A stretch of DNA of 64,000 nt, from positions 1-64,000 of the forward strand of contig NZ_JAULRU010000264.1 of assembly GCF_030518155.1 (NCBI RefSeq), read 5' to 3'. This document shows, piece by piece, positions 7,714 to 18,310 of the stretch (positions are counted from its first letter, which is position 1; the number at the start of each line of letters is the position of its first letter). The notes beneath the pieces are model-generated. The model ran no database searches. It had not been told where the DNA came from and saw only the letters and a program-made list of their open reading frames with translations. The position numbers and the translations under genes were made by a program. Source of the stretch: Gilvimarinus gilvus (lineage in GTDB: Bacteria; Pseudomonadota; Gammaproteobacteria; Pseudomonadales; Cellvibrionaceae).

Positions 7714-10700
7714 CTAAATTGACTCGCTACCATCAGAGAACAGAAGCGTCATAAAGTGATCAACGGGTAGTGGTCGACTGTAAAAATACCCCTGACCAAT
7801 ATGACAACCGCAGTTAGCTAGAAATGCATGTTGCTCAGGGGTTTCTACTCCCTCAACAATGACCTCATAGTGCAGACTTTTCGCCATTGCCACAATGAGC
7901 GAGGTAATCTCACGATCCTCTTCGTCATCGGGCAAATCTTTTACGAAACTGCGATCCACTTTTAAGCTGGTAATGGGCAAACGCTTCAGATAACTAAGCG
8001 ATGAGTATCCGGTACCAAAATCATCAATCGCCAAGCTGCATCCGCGGCGCCTCACCTCACGCAGTTTAAGAATCACCGATTCGGCATCCTCCATCAAGGT
8101 GCTCTCTGTCACCTCGAGCTCTAGAGTTTTTGGATCTAAACCTGTTTCATTGAGGCATCCGTCCAAAGTCTTCACAAAGTCAGACTCACTGAGCTGTCGC
8201 GCTGACAAGTTGACAGAGATGCGAAACTTTCTACCCAAAGCCTTTTGAATGCCTTTTGCTTGATAACACGCCGTTTTCAATACCCACTTACCCAAGGGGA
8301 CAATGAGCCCCGACTCTTCCGCCGCAGATATAAACTCCACCGGAGACACTAACCCGTGAACCGGGTGATTCCAGCGTATCAGCGCCTCGGCACCAATTAT
8401 TTTTCCACTTTCAAAATCGACGAAAGGCTGATAAAAAAGTTCAAATTGACCGAACTTAAGCGCTTGACGCAGCTCGCGCTCAATAGTCAGCCTCTGTTCT
8501 ACCGCTTGGTTCATATCAGCCGTATAAAACTGAAATGCATTCCTTCCTTTATCTTTCGCTTGATACATAGCGAGATCGGCATTTTTCATCAAGACATCAA
8601 TGTCGTCACTATCATCGGGAGCCAGGGTAATTCCAATACTGCCTCCGGCTACCACCTCCTTACCCTGAATATCAAAAGCTCGGTTCAACGCCTGTATTAT
8701 TTTATTGGCGACAACGTAAGCGTACTGTGGGCTTTCCACTTGATTAAGTAACACAGCAAATTCATCGCCACCCAATCGAGCAACCATATCCTCTTGACGC
8801 AAACAGCCACGAAGACGCCTCGCTACTTCTACCAAGAAGTGATCACCTGACTCATGACCAAACGTATCATTGATTCTTTTGAAATGATCAAGATCAACGT
8901 AAAACAAAGCCATACGTTGACCACTGCGTATACTATGGTTAAGTGTTGCCCGAAGCTGAGATTTAAAAAGGGTGCGATTGGCCAACCCCGTCAGGTGATC
9001 GTAATACGCGAGCTTCTCAACTTCCTGCTGTTTTTCCTTTAAGTCGGAAATATCCTGACCAACACACACATAAAACTCAGGCTTCTGCTCTGCCCCCAAA
9101 ATTGCCGTAACGGTTTGCATTAGCCAAAACTTCCGCCCTCCGGCGGTCACGGCTAAGTACTCGGCCTGCCACTTGCCGGAATCCTCCTGAAAGGTGCCTC
9201 GCAAAATCTCGCTTTCTAGCTTAGATTCAATATCTTCGACGCTTACTTTTTGAGAGTCTTCATCATCGAACAATAACGGATCAAAATCACTCTCAGACGA
9301 ATCTATACTGTATCCACTTGTTTGCCAGTATTGCGAGTTTGCATACTCAATTTTCCACTGCCTATTCAAAATAACCACAAGGCTAGCGCTGTTTTCTATT
9401 GCACTCATTAACCTGCGGGATTCTTGACTGGCTCGGTCCAGCAAATCAATTTTATCGTCTAAGCCATGAACTAAACGGCGTATCTGATCCAGCATGTCAT
9501 TGATACTACTGCCGAGCCTTGCAATTTCATCACAGCCCTGAACGGGGACGCTCATCTCCCAATTGTGCTGATTGATTCGACCGGTTGCATTTGCCAAAGC
9601 CACTATACGGCGAACGACATATCGACGAATACTAAAGAACAACACAACAAAGAGAAATAGCGCCAAGACAACTATGTTGGTATAAACCGAACTCATCGAG
9701 TCGCGGAAGCTTTGGTCGATTAACGAGCGCGGATAGTAAAAGCTAATAAACCATTCCATGTCCGTAAACTTCTGTGCAACAATACTGATTTCTTCGCCCT
9801 GATTCACCACAGGCTCGATAGCACCAAGTAATACATCGCCATTGACGACAGACTGCATATAATGTTCGAAGCCTGATTGTGACGGCATCAATAGTTGGTA
9901 CTGCTCGGACTTTACCGGCTCTCTCGCCATCTCTGGTGTTGCGCCACTATGTAGCACCAACTCGCCACTGGCATCATAGATAAACGCTTTAATCTGATTG
10001 CCATCCGCGTCAAGATCATTGAGCTTGTTCAACAGATAACTGATATTAATATCGCCACCAAGAACACCCACAAATTCACTGTCGATGTACACTGGATACA
10101 ACATAGATGTCATCCAGTTTTGGGTATATTTATCAAAATATATTGGTGTCCAGACTGCTGATCGCGAAGGGTTTTGTGCCGGTGCAGCCTCGCTAAAGAA
10201 TATTTCTTGGGTGACATCGTGTTCAGGTTGATGACCGGTAACGATGCTTACCGGCCACACGCGAGAAACATTATTGTGACTGATAAAATAAAACGCATTA
10301 AACGTTGACTCAACAACAGGCGTCAAGCGCTCCCAAGTTTCACCGCTAACCGCAACCCATTTATTGATCTCAGAATCTATTTGCCGAAAACTAGGAACGA
10401 ACGCGCCTGAGTACTCTTGAATTAATCGGTAACCTCCGTCAGCATCCCGGTATTCAGCCATATCTACAACTGAACCTTTCGTATGCATTGCAAACGTTGA
10501 GAAGTCTTCAAGCAAGACAGCCCTGGAGGCGGCTAAAATATTCGCCCGCTTCTGTAGCTCATCTTGCAAATAGCTGATGTATCTCGTAGAAAGGCCTTGC
10601 AGGCGGTTATCATAGCGCGCTTCAATGCGCTGGGTTTCGGCAAAACCGACACGTATTGCCCCGAGTATGCCGCTCAATATGACAAACCCGGTGACGATTA

Positions 10701-10740
10701 ACAATAATTTAGCGCTCAGCGATCTATTTATAACCTGCAA
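7714..10740 (-). CDS. CACHE-HAMP-PAS-GGDEF-EAL cyclic-di-GMP signalling protein
   Basis: Inner-membrane sensor of 1008 residues that could make or break cyclic-di-GMP. In order: a transmembrane helix (about 10-30), a large periplasmic dCACHE-like sensing region (about 35-335), a second helix (about 345-365), HAMP (about 366-425), PAS (about 435-560), GGDEF (about 575-740) and EAL (about 750-1000). The active site LGGDEF near 650 and EALIRW near 783 are both intact. The downstream EAL motifs LEVTEST, DDFGTGYSS and KVDRSF are also intact. Dual activity is therefore possible; which one dominates cannot be read from sequence. Monocistronic. Confidence 0.95.
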   Translation of the reverse strand: MQVINRSLSAKLLLIVTGFVILSGILGAIRVGFAETQRIEARYDNRLQGLSTRYISYLQDELQKRANILAASRAVLLEDFSTFAMHTKGSVVDMAEYRDADGGYRLIQEYSGAFVPSFRQIDSEINKWVAVSGETWERLTPVVESTFNAFYFISHNNVSRVWPVSIVTGHQPEHDVTQEIFFSEAAPAQNPSRSAVWTPIYFDKYTQNWMTSMLYPVYIDSEFVGVLGGDINISYLLNKLNDLDADGNQIKAFIYDASGELVLHSGATPEMAREPVKSEQYQLLMPSQSGFEHYMQSVVNGDVLLGAIEPVVNQGEEISIVAQKFTDMEWFISFYYPRSLIDQSFRDSMSSVYTNIVVLALFLFVVLFFSIRRYVVRRIVALANATGRINQHNWEMSVPVQGCDEIARLGSSINDMLDQIRRLVHGLDDKIDLLDRASQESRRLMSAIENSASLVVILNRQWKIEYANSQYWQTSGYSIDSSESDFDPLLFDDEDSQKVSVEDIESKLESEILRGTFQEDSGKWQAEYLAVTAGGRKFWLMQTVTAILGAEQKPEFYVCVGQDISDLKEKQQEVEKLAYYDHLTGLANRTLFKSQLRATLNHSIRSGQRMALFYVDLDHFKRINDTFGHESGDHFLVEVARRLRGCLRQEDMVARLGGDEFAVLLNQVESPQYAYVVANKIIQALNRAFDIQGKEVVAGGSIGITLAPDDSDDIDVLMKNADLAMYQAKDKGRNAFQFYTADMNQAVEQRLTIERELRQALKFGQFELFYQPFVDFESGKIIGAEALIRWNHPVHGLVSPVEFISAAEESGLIVPLGKWVLKTACYQAKGIQKALGRKFRISVNLSARQLSESDFVKTLDGCLNETGLDPKTLELEVTESTLMEDAESVILKLREVRRRGCSLAIDDFGTGYSSLSYLKRLPITSLKVDRSFVKDLPDDEEDREITSLIVAMAKSLHYEVIVEGVETPEQHAFLANCGCHIGQGYFYSRPLPVDHFMTLLFSDGSESI

Positions 10741-10882
10741 TGTAACTCCGTTACGATGAGTGGCGCCTAAACTTTATTCTATACCAATTTTTAACTTACC
10801 GACCGTTTGTTGCGATGTTTCTTGCAGCCTGTTCCCCGTGCACTTTACACTTTAGAAAATTTTCTTCAATTCTGGAATTAAT

Positions 10883-13573
10883 ATGTCCGCAATACTGATG
10901 GACATCGGCGCCTTCGAATCTGAACTGAGGGCGGGAAAGCTGGTGTTAACTGCCAACAATCGTCAGAGAAATCAAATACTTAGAGCCTACAATAGCACGC
11001 AAACCGAGGCCGTCTGGAGAGCCCCAAGAGTCCAAACCTTGCGCCAGTGGCAAGAGGTCTGCTGGCAGGCGTATCAACTAGCTGGCCTTCCGAGTGCCGA
11101 TCTTACGCTGCAAACCAATACTCAGCGGGACATCCTTTGGCGAGAAGTTGTCCAACAATATGCAACAGCACAACAACTGCTGCAGCCTGGGCGCCTGGTT
11201 ACACATGCTGAAGCCGCTCGCATGGCACTCGACGCCTGGGACTGCCCCATAGAAACCATACAACAATGGCAGCACGAAGACACTGACCTCACCAACTATA
11301 GCAATTGGTACCTCGCCTATCACGAGAAATTGCAATCGCTTAGATTGGCCACAACCGAGATCATACAGAGCTTGCTCATTGAAGCATTCAACCGGCGCTG
11401 GATTGAACCCGAACAAAGCGCCCTGCTTTACGGTTTTGATGATCTAAATCCTCTTGCCGAGCGCCTAATTCGATCAGCGCTGCCCAGTGCTCGCACGGTC
11501 GAAACGCCGTCTCTGGACACCAAGGCCCGGCTAATTGCTTACGACGATAGCGATGACGAAGTGCTGCAGGCTGCTCTTTGGGCCGATCAAGTACTGACCG
11601 AGCAGCCACAAGCGGTTATTGGTATTGTTGTCCCCAATTTGGGGCAAATCCGAGCCCGCGTCGAGAGCCTATTCCAATCAGTATTCACACCGCTGGAGTC
11701 ACTACCGAGCCAAACTACAGCAGTGGCCCCATACAATTTTTCAGCGGGAACCCCGCTGGCCAGCTGTCCGGTGATTGACGGGGTTCTGTCACTGGTAACC
11801 GGATTGCAGAAAAAGCACACGTTGGAGTCAGCCTGCGAATTTTTACTCAATGTCTACGTAGGCGATAGTCAAGCGGAATGGTTAGTCCGGGCCCAGGCCG
11901 TTGATACTTTGCGCCACTACGCCAAGTTACATTACTCTCTGACTGACATTCGCGAAGCCCTTGCGCTAGCGTGCAACCGCACGAGCAAGAATGCAAAGAT
12001 ATACACAGCGCTGCAAACGCTCGCCGGCGAACCGCGTCATTGGCAGAGACAGAACCCAGTCGAGCACTGGCGCCAAGAATTAGTCAAACTGCTGGAAAAT
12101 TTCGGCTGGCCAGGCCCCAGGCAGCTGTCCAGCATTGAATATCAACAAGTAGCGCAATTTTATGAGCTGCTTAATGAGCTCGATGGTATGGCGAAAGTAC
12201 AGCCAGTGTGCAGTTTTTGGGACTACTGCGAGCGACTCGCCGAAACTTTACGGCACGCCCCGTTCCAAGCCCAGACTCCCGACTCGCCCATACAAATTCT
12301 GGGCGTGCTGGAAGCAGCCGGCCTGCAATTTTCGCACCTTAGAATTGTTGGCATGCACCACGGCGCGTGGCCTCCCGCGGCTGCCCCCAATCCACTGCTG
12401 CCAATCCCACTACAACGAGACTGGGGGATGCCTAAATCCAGCTCAGAGCGCGAACTAAACTACGCCGTGCGCCTTACGGAACGAATGACAGGCAGTGCTC
12501 AAGATGTAATTTTCAGTTACCCCAAAACCGATGGGGATCGCCGTTTGCAGGCAAGTCGCCTGGTCGAAAACTTGTGTCACGACAACATTCAGGCCAACGC
12601 AATCCGTCAGCCCCAAACCTCATTACTGCAATCCAATTACGAACGTGTTGCGACATCCGGGATTTTGGAGGTGGTCGACTGCACGCATGCCCCCAAGCTT
12701 GATTGCGATCAATTGCCCGGCGGTACAGGCATTATAAAAGCGCAAGCCAATTGTCCATTTACAGCTTTTGCCAGATTCCGATTGGGAGCCCGGTGCTACG
12801 ATAAGCCTTCCCTCGGCTTTTCTGCCCTTGAGCGCGGCAATGCACTGCACCAGGTTATGGCCAATTTTTGGGAGCAAGTACAATCCAACGCCAACCTGTT
12901 AAAACTAAGCGAGGAAGAAATAATAGCCATTTTACAGCCTTTAGTTAAGCAGGCACTGCTCGATCTTTGTGGCAAATCTAGCCGTCCGTTCGGCCAAAAT
13001 CATATTGACCTCGAACAAGAGCGCCTCCTTAGCCTATTAGCATGTTGGGCAAAACAAGAAAAGATGCGGCCGGAATTCTCGGTGACGGCAATAGAACAAC
13101 GTATAGAAATTACCTTGAATGGCTACTTACTGAATGTACAGGTCGACAGAATTGACACCTTGGCGGACGGCTCAACGTTTATCATCGATTACAAAACCGG
13201 TAATACATCAACAAACGATTGGAAACAGGGTCGTCTGTTCGACCCTCAATTGCCCCTTTATGCCTGCACAATTTTGCCAGATAGAAACGCAGGCATCGCC
13301 TTCGCGACGATCAACGGCAACAATCAGTGTTTTAACGGCTGGGGCGACAATGTGGCGATCGACGGCGTTAAAGCACCGGAACAACAAAGCTGGCATCAGC
13401 AATTGGATGTATGGCAGCAGGAGCTCTCTAGACTGGCCAGTGAAATACGCTGCGGTTACGCACCCGTTGACTATCGAGGTGTCAATGCGCAAAGGTTTGA
13501 AGAAGATCTAAAGCCTCTAAACCGCTGGGATGAGCAAAACGAATTAGAACGATGGAGCATCCAGCAACAATGA
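10883..13573 (+). CDS. AddB-like PD-(D/E)XK nuclease subunit
   Basis: An 896-residue protein of the family annotated as probable DNA repair protein, analogous to AddB or RecC. The N-terminal half resembles an inactivated helicase: LTANNRQRNQIL stands where Walker A would be, with no GKT/S. The C-terminal RecB-type nuclease shows FSALERGNALHQVM, then VDRID and IIDYKTGN (near 765). A CPFTAFARF segment precedes the nuclease as in AddB, but the downstream Cys triad of the AddB Fe-S cluster is not seen. It overlaps the helicase gene by 22 bp, so the two are translationally coupled and probably form one end-processing complex. Confidence 0.85.
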   Translation: MSAILMDIGAFESELRAGKLVLTANNRQRNQILRAYNSTQTEAVWRAPRVQTLRQWQEVCWQAYQLAGLPSADLTLQTNTQRDILWREVVQQYATAQQLLQPGRLVTHAEAARMALDAWDCPIETIQQWQHEDTDLTNYSNWYLAYHEKLQSLRLATTEIIQSLLIEAFNRRWIEPEQSALLYGFDDLNPLAERLIRSALPSARTVETPSLDTKARLIAYDDSDDEVLQAALWADQVLTEQPQAVIGIVVPNLGQIRARVESLFQSVFTPLESLPSQTTAVAPYNFSAGTPLASCPVIDGVLSLVTGLQKKHTLESACEFLLNVYVGDSQAEWLVRAQAVDTLRHYAKLHYSLTDIREALALACNRTSKNAKIYTALQTLAGEPRHWQRQNPVEHWRQELVKLLENFGWPGPRQLSSIEYQQVAQFYELLNELDGMAKVQPVCSFWDYCERLAETLRHAPFQAQTPDSPIQILGVLEAAGLQFSHLRIVGMHHGAWPPAAAPNPLLPIPLQRDWGMPKSSSERELNYAVRLTERMTGSAQDVIFSYPKTDGDRRLQASRLVENLCHDNIQANAIRQPQTSLLQSNYERVATSGILEVVDCTHAPKLDCDQLPGGTGIIKAQANCPFTAFARFRLGARCYDKPSLGFSALERGNALHQVMANFWEQVQSNANLLKLSEEEIIAILQPLVKQALLDLCGKSSRPFGQNHIDLEQERLLSLLACWAKQEKMRPEFSVTAIEQRIEITLNGYLLNVQVDRIDTLADGSTFIIDYKTGNTSTNDWKQGRLFDPQLPLYACTILPDRNAGIAFATINGNNQCFNGWGDNVAIDGVKAPEQQSWHQQLDVWQQELSRLASEIRCGYAPVDYRGVNAQRFEEDLKPLNRWDEQNELERWSIQQQ

Positions 13574-16500
13574 ACTCGCATTCATTCACAATACCGGAAG
13601 ACAATTCGGCTCGCACCGACGCTCTTGACCCCACTCGATCTTTTGCCGTTTCCGCTCCGGCAGGCTCTGGCAAAACGGGATTGTTAACCCACCGGCTTTT
13701 GAAGTTGTTGCTGACAGTGGAGGCGCCGGAACAAGTGCTTGCCATTACCTTCACTAATAAGGCCGCGAGTGAAATGCAAGAACGGGTATTGCACGCCCTG
13801 TCTGATGCGTTAGCCAAGCCTGAGCCCGAGCAAGAGCACCAGAGGTCGCTATGGCTTAGCGCCAGAGCCGTGCTTGCTCGGGACTCGGCACTCAACTGGC
13901 AGCTGCTGAACAACCCAAACAGACTTAGAATTCTAACCATCGATGGCTTATGCCGCTCAATAGTGTCGCTGCTCCCCATCGACAGTAAACTTGGTGGAGC
14001 GCCTGACAACATTGAAGAACCGGAAGACGCTTACCGTGAAGCGGCTTACAACTTATTGGAAGAAATGGAATCGGACGGGAGTATTTCTCAACCGCTGACG
14101 TTGCTGTCTAAACACCTGGACAATCAGCTTGAGAAGGTAGCCAATCTGCTTATTAGCCTACTGGGCAAACGCGAACAATGGCTACCCTTAATTATGTCAG
14201 TCAGCGGTGAAAGCGCCCGGCTTAGACTAGAGGCATCTCTGCAAAGTGTTATCACCGATCACCTGCAAAAGACAACTGAGCTTCTAATACCGCTGCAAAC
14301 AGAAGTAGGCTTGCTGTTAGATGGCATCGGTGCCTACTTCTGCGAGGAGGATCCGAGCCACACATTCTGCTGTCTTAAAGGCTTGAAGGGGTTGCCTGAC
14401 ACAACCCCAGAATCTCTTGACCAGTGGCAAGCAGTTGCTCAAATCTTTCTTAGCAGCACTAACGATTTTCGAAAGCGCCCGGATAAGCGTATCGGATTCC
14501 CACCCGTTAAAGATGGCAAAATACAAAAAGAGCGTTATCAGACAATAGTCGACCTACTACAGGAATATTCAGATGATGCCACAACGACACTGCAAGAAAT
14601 AAAAACACTTCCGACACCGCATTACGGCAAGAATGAATGGGAAATACTAGACGCCTTAGCCCAAGTGCTGCCTCGACTGGCGGCCCAGCTGTGGGTCGTG
14701 TTCGCCGCCAAAGGGGCCAGTGACTTTACCGAAGTATCACTGGCTGCACTCACTTCGCTGGACGACAAAGAGCGCATCAGTGACATACTGCTAAAGCTCG
14801 ACCATCAAATTCAGCATATTCTCGTCGATGAATTTCAGGACACTTCCCTACCTCAATTTGAACTACTGGAAAGACTGACCACTGGCTGGGAGCCGGGCGA
14901 TGGCAGAACGTTATTCTTGGTGGGTGACGGTATGCAATCCTGTTACGGGTTTCGCAATGCCAATGTCGGACTTTTTTTAAGAGCGCGTCGCCATGGAATC
15001 GGGGCGCTGTCTTTACAACCTCTGGATCTAACCGTTAATTTTCGCTCTGATCAAGGCATTGTCGATTGGGTCAACGGCGCGTTTAGCAAGTCGTTCCCTG
15101 CAGCGGATGACATTTCCCGCGGAGCGGTCCGCTACACAGCCTCTACGGCATTTCGACCTATTAACATAAGCACAGCAGTTCAAACCAAGGTCTGCCTTTT
15201 TGACAACGAAACCACCGATAAAGATCACGCCAGAAAAGCAGAGGCGCGCCATGTCGCCGACCTCGTCGCAAAGACACAAGCGGCCCAGCCCGGCGCTAGC
15301 ATTGCGGTGCTCGGGCGTGCCCGACCTCATCTACAAATGATCATGCAGGAGCTGAGTCTCAAAGACATTGAATTTGTCGCTCAAGATATGGAATCGCTGG
15401 CAACCCGCATGGTTATAACAGACTTGTTAACGCTGACCAAAGTATTACTCCAACCGGACAATAGAGTAGCCTGGCTTTCGATTTTGCGCTCACCCTGGGT
15501 GGGATTAAACCACTTCGATTTGGCAGTGTTAGTGGGCAGCTCCAATCGCGAGGCTCCGGACACTGACCGCAATGGTTACAAATTTATCTGGCCAAATCTG
15601 CTGTGCGACGAGACCCTCAACCAACTTTCAGACCAGGGACGGAGCGCCTGCCAAAGACTGGTTCAAACATTGCGCAATAGCTTTTTTCAAATTGGTCGAA
15701 AAAACCTTGCAAATTGGGTCTATGGAACCTGGCTTGCCCTTGGCGGCCCCGCCTGTTTGTTACGCCCCTCAGACCACAAAGACGCCGAACAATACTTTAG
15801 CCTGCTACGCGATCATGATCACGCTGGCAAAATACGAGACTGGTCCGCCTTTAATCGAGCCATTGAGCGGCTGTATTCATCACCCACAGCCTCCAATGAC
15901 TGCAACGTTCAGCTGATGACACTGCACAAATCGAAAGGTCTGGAATTTGACGTAGTCATTATTGTCGGGCTGGACCGAAGTTCAAGAAATGACGACAAAC
16001 AACTTTTGCTATGGCGAGAGCGATTAGATAGCCAAGGCGCCAACCACCTTTTAATAAGCCCCGTCGCTGCGGAAGGTGACAATCAAGGCCCACTTTATCA
16101 GCATTTAAAATACGAGCAAAAATTGCAAAACGAGTACGAACTCATCCGCTTGTTTTATGTGGGCTGCACCCGGGCAATTGAACAATTGTATTTAACAGCT
16201 TGTCTTCAGGTTGAGCCTTCCACTTCCGGCCCATTGGCGCTCGACGACGCCGGCGCAAAACCGAAAGGGCTTCTGAAACAACTCTGGCCGCAGCTGGCTG
16301 ACCAAGCTCAAGTGGTTTGCGCTCGCGTCGACCAAGCCAAAGCGGCTGGCTCGCCCGCGCGAGTACCGGGGACCTACATAAGGAGACTTTCGGTAAACTG
16401 GGAAATGCCGGCCTTGGCTGACAACTTCCGTCTTGCTCACCTCAGACTGACAAGTACTATTGAAGATGATGACCCCAACATCCCCGAACTCGAACCGGCA

Positions 16501-17031
16501 CATGCACGTCACCTTCGCCTTGCCGGCAGCCAAGTACATCGTATTTTCGAGCAACTGGCCCGCTCACCACTACCCGCAGATGCCGATCAATATTGCCAAA
16601 CTCGGCAGAGCGCCTGGCAGGCGCAATTGCTGGGTGCCGGTATCCACAATAGTGCGTTAAAGCAATGCCTTGATATCATCAATACGGCGGTTGCAAACGC
16701 TCTTAAGAGTGTGACAGGCCGCTGGATACTGGACTGCACCCATACCGCCAGTGAAGCGGAAGTGGAGTACTTCAGCCGAAAATCTGGGACGAGCAGCAGA
16801 CACATTATTGACCGTACGTTTATTGACCACAATACACGCTGGATTATTGACTATAAAACCGCTCAAATTGACACGGACGAAGCTGTAGACGCCTTTCAAG
16901 CGAGGCTAAAAGACCAATACCAGGCACAGCTGGATCGCTATAAACGCGTATATTCCAGTGACAACGTCAGTATCCAGTGCGCCATCTACAACCCGCTGTT
17001 AGGCGAAGATCATTCACTTATCTTGTATTAA
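13552..17031 (+). CDS. AddA-like UvrD-family helicase with C-terminal nuclease
   Basis: A 1159-residue superfamily 1A helicase fused to a RecB-type nuclease. Motifs in order: Walker A APAGSGKTGLL (near 36), TNKAASEM, DEFQDTS (near 426), GDGMQSCYGFRNA, NFRS, LHKSKGLEFD (near 790) and FYVGCTRA. The third motif has GDG where GDP is usual. At the C-terminus IIDYKTAQ (near 1098) and QAQLDRYK mark the nuclease. With the AddB-like partner it should unwind and resect double-strand ends, feeding RecA. No recD-like gene lies nearby, which favours an AddAB-type rather than RecBCD-type machine. Confidence 0.88.
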   Translation: MEHPATMNSHSFTIPEDNSARTDALDPTRSFAVSAPAGSGKTGLLTHRLLKLLLTVEAPEQVLAITFTNKAASEMQERVLHALSDALAKPEPEQEHQRSLWLSARAVLARDSALNWQLLNNPNRLRILTIDGLCRSIVSLLPIDSKLGGAPDNIEEPEDAYREAAYNLLEEMESDGSISQPLTLLSKHLDNQLEKVANLLISLLGKREQWLPLIMSVSGESARLRLEASLQSVITDHLQKTTELLIPLQTEVGLLLDGIGAYFCEEDPSHTFCCLKGLKGLPDTTPESLDQWQAVAQIFLSSTNDFRKRPDKRIGFPPVKDGKIQKERYQTIVDLLQEYSDDATTTLQEIKTLPTPHYGKNEWEILDALAQVLPRLAAQLWVVFAAKGASDFTEVSLAALTSLDDKERISDILLKLDHQIQHILVDEFQDTSLPQFELLERLTTGWEPGDGRTLFLVGDGMQSCYGFRNANVGLFLRARRHGIGALSLQPLDLTVNFRSDQGIVDWVNGAFSKSFPAADDISRGAVRYTASTAFRPINISTAVQTKVCLFDNETTDKDHARKAEARHVADLVAKTQAAQPGASIAVLGRARPHLQMIMQELSLKDIEFVAQDMESLATRMVITDLLTLTKVLLQPDNRVAWLSILRSPWVGLNHFDLAVLVGSSNREAPDTDRNGYKFIWPNLLCDETLNQLSDQGRSACQRLVQTLRNSFFQIGRKNLANWVYGTWLALGGPACLLRPSDHKDAEQYFSLLRDHDHAGKIRDWSAFNRAIERLYSSPTASNDCNVQLMTLHKSKGLEFDVVIIVGLDRSSRNDDKQLLLWRERLDSQGANHLLISPVAAEGDNQGPLYQHLKYEQKLQNEYELIRLFYVGCTRAIEQLYLTACLQVEPSTSGPLALDDAGAKPKGLLKQLWPQLADQAQVVCARVDQAKAAGSPARVPGTYIRRLSVNWEMPALADNFRLAHLRLTSTIEDDDPNIPELEPAHARHLRLAGSQVHRIFEQLARSPLPADADQYCQTRQSAWQAQLLGAGIHNSALKQCLDIINTAVANALKSVTGRWILDCTHTASEAEVEYFSRKSGTSSRHIIDRTFIDHNTRWIIDYKTAQIDTDEAVDAFQARLKDQYQAQLDRYKRVYSSDNVSIQCAIYNPLLGEDHSLILY

Positions 17032-17175
17032 TGGATCTAAATGCCTGCATAGCATTAACAAATCATCATTATTAATAAAATCATCCACAAAAATGGCCTA
17101 AATTTCAGTAGAATAGCGTCAGAATCCCGTATTAGGGTGGAACTCATAGACAACATAGCAACAACTGGAAAGCGA

Positions 17176-18264
17176 ATGTCACACGAAGTAATGGATAATG
17201 CCGTTGATGATCTCAACGTAGTCTCTCAGGAGCTGTTGATTTCACCGGCGGAACTCAAGCGCGAACTGCCTCTGTCTGACGCCGCTCGCAAGGTCATCAC
17301 CGAAGGTAGACAGACCATCCGTAATATCCTCGACCGCAAGGATGACCGGATTTTTGTGGTAATTGGCCCCTGCTCTATTCATGACGTTGAGGCGGCCAAA
17401 GACTATGCTGCCCGCCTGAAAAAGCTCGCTGAAGAAGTCAGCGACACCATTTATATTGTTATGCGCGTCTACTTTGAGAAGCCCCGTACTACCACAGGCT
17501 GGAAGGGGTTGATCAATGACCCTTACTTGAATGACTCGTTCAAAATTCAAGAAGGTCTGCATATTGGCCGCAAACTCTTGCTCGATATTGCCGAGTTGGG
17601 ATTGCCGACCGCCACCGAAGCCTTAGACCCCATATCGCCGCAATACCTACAAGACTTAATCAGCTGGTCAGCGATCGGCGCGCGCACCACCGAGTCTCAA
17701 ACTCACAGAGAGATGGCCAGTGGCCTTTCATGTGCGGTTGGCTTTAAAAATGGCACCGACGGTGGTTTAACCGTTGCCATCAACGCGCTACAGTCGGTCT
17801 CCAACCCACATCGTTTTCTGGGAATTAACGCCGAAGGTCAATGCTCAATAATCCACACTCGCGGTAATGGCTACGGCCATGTTGTCCTGCGCGGTGGCAA
17901 TGGCAAACCAAATTACGATTCCGTTAGCGTTGCCATGTGTGAAGACGAGCTAAATACAGCTAAAGTCGTCCCCAATATTATGGTTGACTGCAGTCATGCC
18001 AATTCCAATAAGGACCACAATCTGCAACCGCTTGTCATGGACAACGTCGCCAACCAAATTACGGAAGGCAACAAGTCGATAATCGGTTTAATGGTCGAGA
18101 GTAACATTGGCGCGGGCAACCAGAAGATTCCCGAAGATTTGAGTCAACTAGAGTATGGGGTGTCGGTCACTGACGCCTGCATCGACTGGCCTTCAACGGA
18201 AAAGGCGATACGCTCAATGCGAGACAAAATTAAGTCCGTTTTGGCAAGTCGAAATAAAAACTAA
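17176..18264 (+). CDS. 3-deoxy-7-phosphoheptulonate synthase (DAHP synthase)
   Basis: First enzyme of the shikimate pathway: condenses phosphoenolpyruvate and erythrose-4-phosphate. It belongs to the AroF/AroG/AroH class I family, with GPCSIHD, RVYFEKPRTT, GARTTESQ, GFKNGTDG, DCSHANS and SITDAC-like SVTDACIDW. The isozyme type (Tyr-, Phe- or Trp-sensitive) is not evident. The ATG at 17176 has a GGAAAG site 7 nt upstream and gives 362 residues, close to the family length of about 350; an in-frame GTG at 17137 would add 13. A terminator follows. Confidence 0.92.
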   Translation: MSHEVMDNAVDDLNVVSQELLISPAELKRELPLSDAARKVITEGRQTIRNILDRKDDRIFVVIGPCSIHDVEAAKDYAARLKKLAEEVSDTIYIVMRVYFEKPRTTTGWKGLINDPYLNDSFKIQEGLHIGRKLLLDIAELGLPTATEALDPISPQYLQDLISWSAIGARTTESQTHREMASGLSCAVGFKNGTDGGLTVAINALQSVSNPHRFLGINAEGQCSIIHTRGNGYGHVVLRGGNGKPNYDSVSVAMCEDELNTAKVVPNIMVDCSHANSNKDHNLQPLVMDNVANQITEGNKSIIGLMVESNIGAGNQKIPEDLSQLEYGVSVTDACIDWPSTEKAIRSMRDKIKSVLASRNKN

Positions 18265-18276
18265 ACTCGATCTGAC

Positions 18277-18307
18277 GCCCAAAAGACGGCTACGCCGCCT
18301 TTTGGGC
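18277..18307. terminator. Bidirectional terminator after the DAHP synthase gene
   Basis: GCCCAAAAG and CTTTTGGGC plus an inner CGGC/GCCG form a long stem with a short loop. It sits between the convergent DAHP synthase and DUF481 genes and can serve both. Confidence 0.8.
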
Positions 18308-18310
18308 TTC

